From Ascaphus truei (taxonomy: Eukaryota > Chordata > Amphibia > Anura > Ascaphidae), in the NCBI GenBank assembly GCA_036426205.1, contig CM071573.1, forward strand, positions 70,032,817 to 70,096,816: a DNA stretch of 64,000 nt. Reading direction: 5' to 3'. Numbering within the stretch: the stretch's first letter is position 1; every line of letters begins with the position of its first letter. This document shows, piece after piece, positions 43,501 to 49,500 of the stretch. Under the pieces are notes generated by a model. That model saw only the letters and a list, made by a program, of their open reading frames with translations. It was not told where the DNA came from and did not search any database. The position numbers and the translations under genes were made by a program.

Positions 43501-46500
43501 TAAACCCGGGTATGCCTGTTCAGTATGTCCATCAAGTTCAACCTATGTTAAATTTAGATGACACATACTCATCCTATATTTGTATTTTAAGTATATTGAT
43601 CCAGAGGAAGGCAAACAAAAACCCCAGTGAAACATTATCCAATGATGTATCATAAGGGGAAAACATAAACCTTACATTTATCTGTATTAAACCCATCTGT
43701 CATTTACCTGCCCAAGTTTCCAGTCTCTCCAAGTCCTTCTGGGGAGAAATTACATCCTGCTCTGATTCTACTACCTTACACAATTTAGTATCATCAGCAA
43801 AGATGGAGATAAACAAGTTAAAAAGCAGGGGTCCCAGTACCGATTCTCAGGGCTGCCTAGAGGGGGGAGAGCCGGGACAGGTGTCCCATGCCCAGTGGCT
43901 GTGGGGGGGCCCATCTGGCCCTGAAAGTTGTGCTTGACCACTAGCCCGGCTCGGCTGGCAGTCCTCTCGCTGCCAGGCTCCGGCTCTCCCCTAGCTGTGG
44001 GCCTCCTTCACTCTGTCCCACAGCGAGCTTCTGATGCTGGCACGGGCTGGGCCTCTCTGACATTGATGCGTGCCAGAAGCAAGCAGGGCTTAGCTTCCAG
44101 CGCGCACCAGCATGAGAGGGAGGCCCGGCGTGCGCTCACAGCTCGGCCTGTGACAGAGTGGGGGAGGCCCGCTGCTGGGGGAGAGCTGGGGCCCAGCAGG
44201 GAGAGAACCAGCAGCCAGGCCCTGCCAGAGGTCGAGCCCAATTTGCAGCGCCGGCCGTGCCCCCCCCTCAGCCACTGGTGCCGGTAGATAAATGTATTTG
44301 GTGGGGGGGTTCTTTTATATGTATTTGGGGGAGAGGGTGGGGTGTTCTTTTATATGTATTCGGGGAGAGGGTGGGGTGGTGTGTTCTTTTATATGTATTT
44401 GGGAGGTGGGTTATTTTATATGTATTTGGGGGGTGGGGCTTCTTTTATATGTATTTGGGGTGGGGTGGGCTGGAGTGTTCTTTTTTATGTATTTGGGGAG
44501 TTGGGGGTATCCTTCAACCAGTTTTCAATCCAGGTCATATATTATTACTGAGTCCAATTTGCTTTATTTTGTACACCAACCTCGTGTGAAACCGTATCAA
44601 AAGCCTTTGCAAAATCTAAGTAGACCACATCAACTGCATTACCGTGGTCTAAATTCCTACTTACCTCCTCAAAGAAACAAATAAGGTTAGTTTGGCACAA
44701 TCTATCCTTCATAAATCCAGCTATTACTAATAATGTTGTTTTTTTTTTAGGTATTCCTCAATATTATCCCCTACTAAACGATCAAGTAGCTTCCCCACTG
44801 TTGATGTCAGGCTTACAGGTCTGTAATTCCCCGCTTGTGATCTAGTTCCCTTTTTAAATATAGACACAAAGTCTGCTTTATGTCAATCTTGAGGCACTGC
44901 GCCTGTGAAAATGGAGTCCGTGAATATTCAATGTAACAGTTTGGCTATTACTGAACTTATTTCCTTAAGAACCCTTGCCATCGGGGCCAGGAGCTTTATT
45001 TACTTAAATTGTATCGAGCCACCTATCCATTTCTTCCTCAGTTAACCAATTGTTTGTTAATATAGAGGCTGTGACTTCCCCCTGTTGCACTCATTTTGCA
45101 ATTGACTTCTCCCTGGTAAATACAGAGGCAAAAAATGGATGTAATAATTTGCTGTTTCCTTATCTCCAATAATTTGCCTGCCCATCTCACAATGAAAAGG
45201 TCCCATATTCTCTTTCCTAATATTTTTGTTGTTAAGGTACTTAAATAACTTTTTAGGGGTGATTTTATTTTCTATTGTAATCCTTTTTTCATTTTCTATT
45301 TTGGGAAAAAAGGGGTTGGCGAACCCAAGTGGGGAGAATGCGTTACAATGTATCACTAGCCTAACCGCATGTGTCTGACTCTAAACAAGGAATAGAACTC
45401 TATGTTACATCTTTGATACAAACATTGCTACATTTCTACTACGTGTATTATTAGCCTACGACTTACTACAGTTACACCTGTTTGAAACAACAGTACTTTA
45501 TATAATTTTTGATCATTCCAGCTGTGGCAGTAGGGTGACTTTTTCACTGACCGTTGGTAGTGGTTTGAATGCATGGCCAATTTACTATTTTGGTAATTCC
45601 TGATGCTTGAAATCACTCATACCAATAGTTGACTGCAGATATAGGGAACCATCAATCAGTATTTCACTATAGGATAGATTACATTATATCCCTTGGTTTC
45701 TCTACCATTATCTCCACTATGGGGAATTTTAATAATAAATAACATTTTAATTACTATTGTAAATAGTGTTGATGCAAATAAAATGTTATTCTTTTTGGTT
45801 CTAGTTTTCTGATCCCCTATTGGCTATTTGATTAACCTATAAGGAGGTTATTATTGATGGGCCACTGTTGTCACTGTACTTATTATATAGGCATTGAGCG
45901 CATTTTCTGTGGGGTTTTCTTTGACCCTTCTTGAGTTCAAATCTGCATCTCGTATATTATATACCTCTTTGCACCTGCCGTTTCATTTCTTTGGGACTTT
46001 ATTATTGGAGAGCAGTCTGATTCTTCTGCTTCATTGTATATTTATTACCCTAGGGTATAAACGTACTTATCTAACAATGTTTTAAAGACTGCCCATTTAT
46101 CTTCCACATTTTGTCCTACAACAATGTCATCCTAATTTATTCCTTGTAGATTCTTTCTCAGTTTATTAAATCTGCCTTTCTAAAATGTAGTCTTTGCTGA
46201 ATCTGTATAATATGTTTTTTGATATTTTATTAAATCACTGTTACCCAAATGTTCCCTGGCTTGAATATTTGTTATTACTTCAACATTGTTTCATATTACC
46301 AAATCTAGTAATGCCCCTCTCCTGGTTGGTACCTCGATAATTTGGGGCATGTCTTTTATCACCCCCAAAACCTGTTTCCGTTAGTTTTAATGCGAATTTC
46401 ATTGCTCCAGTCCATGTCTAGATAATTAAAATCACCCATTATGCAAACATGACCTAGTTTTGCTTTCTTCTCATTTTGCAAAAGTATTTTGCTTTCCTCA

Positions 46501-49500
46501 CTATAACATATATTTGGTGGGCTATAGCAGGGGTGCGCAAAATTCTCAGTTTGCGTCCCCCTGTCTGCGCTCCCCCCCTGCTCACGCCCCCTCCCTGTCT
46601 GCTCCCGGGCTTCGGCAGCATCATAAGATGTCGTGACATCGTGTGACATTACGTTGCCATGGCAACGCGTGCCATTTGACCCTGTGGCGTCATTTGATGC
46701 CGTGTTGTCGTGGCGACGCGTCGCTGAAGGGCCGGCTGAGAGCAGGTAAAAGAAGTTGCAGAGGCCTCATGTCTCCCCTGGCATTTAATTTAAATGCCTT
46801 GGGGAACAGCACGGGGCCTTTGCAACCGCTGTGTCCCCCCTAGAAAATCCTGTGCCCCCTAGTTTGTGCACCCCTGACTTAGAGCATATCCCTGCAAACA
46901 TTTTCTTCGTAGTTTTACCTCCACTGCTAATTTTTATCACAAGATCTCTACAATTTCATCATTCCCTTCATATACAACTTCCCTTATAATAGGACTTAAA
47001 TCTGGTTTAACATATAAACATACTCCACCACCTCTTTTATTTGCTCAATCGCTCTGAAAAAAAGGGAGTTTTGCAGCTGGGAGACTTTCCCAAAAAAACC
47101 CTGTTTGATTTAATCTGCAGCAAAGGCTGTATAGGATCTTATAATGTTGAGGGATGACATTTCATTGAAAAGGATCCCTATTCGAGATGCTATATTGAGA
47201 GTATGGCATTAACAAATCACAGTTAACTTGTAGCCAAACTCCTTTTTCCTACAATCTGGTATATAATCCACACAACTTATTATTTCCTTTGCCTCATTGA
47301 GGCCAGTGACAGCCTGCTGTTGTCCACACTGAACGTGAGTGTGCCCCTCTTTACCTGTGCAATTCAGTGTGTTAAATGTCTCTTCTCTCCCCAGAAGGCT
47401 CCAACAATGTATCTACACTAAACAATTACGCTATGAATGAAAGGTCTTGTGTATTTCCATGCATCTTATGTAAATGCCACTTGCTGCACAATTTTATTCG
47501 GAGATGTCTGAACGCTGTCCTCATTATAATATGGCTACCTGTCTCCTAATACAAATTAGTAGGAAAAGCATCTGATTCTTTTAGAACCTCCATCATCATA
47601 TTCAGGGGTATTTTTGTAGGGAAAAAGGTGTCAGAACTCCAAGGAAAGAAAAATGAATGTACACAATACATAATTCATCTTTAAATAAAGAAAAATGGAA
47701 GATAGCGTTATCCCCTCAGCACCCAGCCGTGCTCCTAATACGTTTTGAAATTACTATATGAAGTGAATTGTCGATCTCCCCCCAAAAAGTAACCGGAACT
47801 GTTTTCTTGTCAATTCCCCCGGTTATGGCTCCTTTATGGTATAAGAATTAGGTTTTTCCATTGAAAGAGCATTAAACTGTTATCTATGTTAATATAGTAG
47901 TAACCCGTAGGGTGGGTGCAGGGTCGCCGATAGGGGGGGAGAGCGGGGACCACTGTCCCGGGCAGGTGGCTGTGGGGGGCCTGGCGCTGGACATTGGGCA
48001 GGGCCAGAAATCGTGCCCAACTTCCGCATTCGCTCTGCATTGGAGGCTCCCCCACCCCAGGGTAGGTGTGTGCTTTTTTTGTTTGTTAATGGGGGTGGGA
48101 TATTGTGTGTGTGTGATTGAGGGGAGGGGGGTTATTATGTGTGTGATTGAGGGGGGTTTGTTGTGTGTGTGATTGAGGGGGGTTTGTTGTGTGTGTGATT
48201 GAGGGGGGGGTTATTGTGTGTGTGATTGAGGGGAGGGGGTTATTGTGTGTGTGATTGAGGGGAGGGGGTTATTGTGTGTGTGATTGAGGGGAGGGTGGTT
48301 ATTTTGTGTAGTCCTGGGCCCCGGGATAGCGGGCGGTGGCCCTGGGTGGGCCTGCAACATATTTCTCTGCAGCAAATGTAGTTCCAATTCTTTGTTGTCA
48401 TCCCCAGCAGTGAAAAATAAATATCACCATGAATATCATTTTCTCAACAGTCAACTTCAAGAAGGCAGAGAAAATAATCTTGGATGTTTCTCCACATGGG
48501 GGATGTACCCAATGATTTCTTAAGACACACTCTAATGTACTATTCCATATTCTTAGGCGGTAAATATCGTTGTTAGCCACTGGAATATTTCCAAACGGCT
48601 TCCTCGTGGGAGCTTGACTGGATGACATTTTGGAAGATAGTCATTAACTTCATATAAAAAATGTTCAATGGCACTGTAACCTTTTAGCATGAAGTCTAAT
48701 TGTTTGACTTTCATGAGGGTGATATTTTCCCAACTATGGGTATAAGCTATAGAGGACCAGAAGCTCACAGTATTCTGCATCATGTGATGATTCAAAAGAA
48801 TTTAAAGGGAAACTCCTGTTGGAAATATTCCAATGGCTAACAATGATATATACCGCCTAAGAATATGGAATGGCACATTAGAGTCTGTCTTTAGAAAATC
48901 ATTTGGTACATCCCCCATGTGGAGAAACATATTTATTTATTTATGATATTTATTTTTCATATATTTATCACCCAATGAATACAGAGCAGAACATTTCTGA
49001 CCTAAAATATAAACAACGTATAGCCTTCTAAGAATGGTTCCTTAATTCCTATTTAAATAAAGGGGGGGGGGGGGAGGGTAGCCGTGTTGGTCCTTTCTTC
49101 CATGTCGTAATAAAGGCGGGAGAGGGAGGAGGGGGTAGGATACCTTTTATTGGACCAACAAGTAGTTGATATGTTACAAGCTTTCGAAAACCTCTCACGG
49201 TAACCCGATGAAGGACCCTGAGAGGTTCGAAATCTTGTAACGTATTAAGTACTTGTGGTCGAATAAAAGGTATCATACCCCCTGCTCCCTCTCTCTCATT
49301 AGTTACACTATGAAAATACCGGTTATTTTTAGACCTTTAATATATCATGCAGACTTCTATAACTACACATGGCCTGTCTTAAAGAACCTACACAAATTAA
49401 TTTTAAATGCCCTCCTTTATAGCTGCTAGTGATGTGTAAAACAATAACAACTGTGTTTGCAAACATTTTAGCAAGTTTTTTCAAATTGATTTTTGCCATT

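Larger units (their letters stand above)
43095..47045 (-). mobile_element. CR1/L2-type LINE in gene orientation, broken by several insertions
   Basis: Minus-strand segments match the family at 34780. The 3' UTR is at 43095-43133 and 43519-43700. Reverse-transcriptase segments run about 43700-43846 and 44515-45015 (ending at the FKKG-like and YRPVSLT-like region). Endonuclease segments at about 46080-46500 include [10 protein letters not shown] and at 46880-47045 [16 protein letters not shown]. Interruptions are at 43134-43518, 43847-44514, about 45330-46075 (unidentified) and 46528-46876. Stops and shifts make it inactive. Confidence 0.75.

Noticed and set aside
43928..44684. Gly/Tyr-rich and Pro/Arg-rich open frames
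   Set aside because: They fall in the GC-rich repeat and its G-rich tandem tail.
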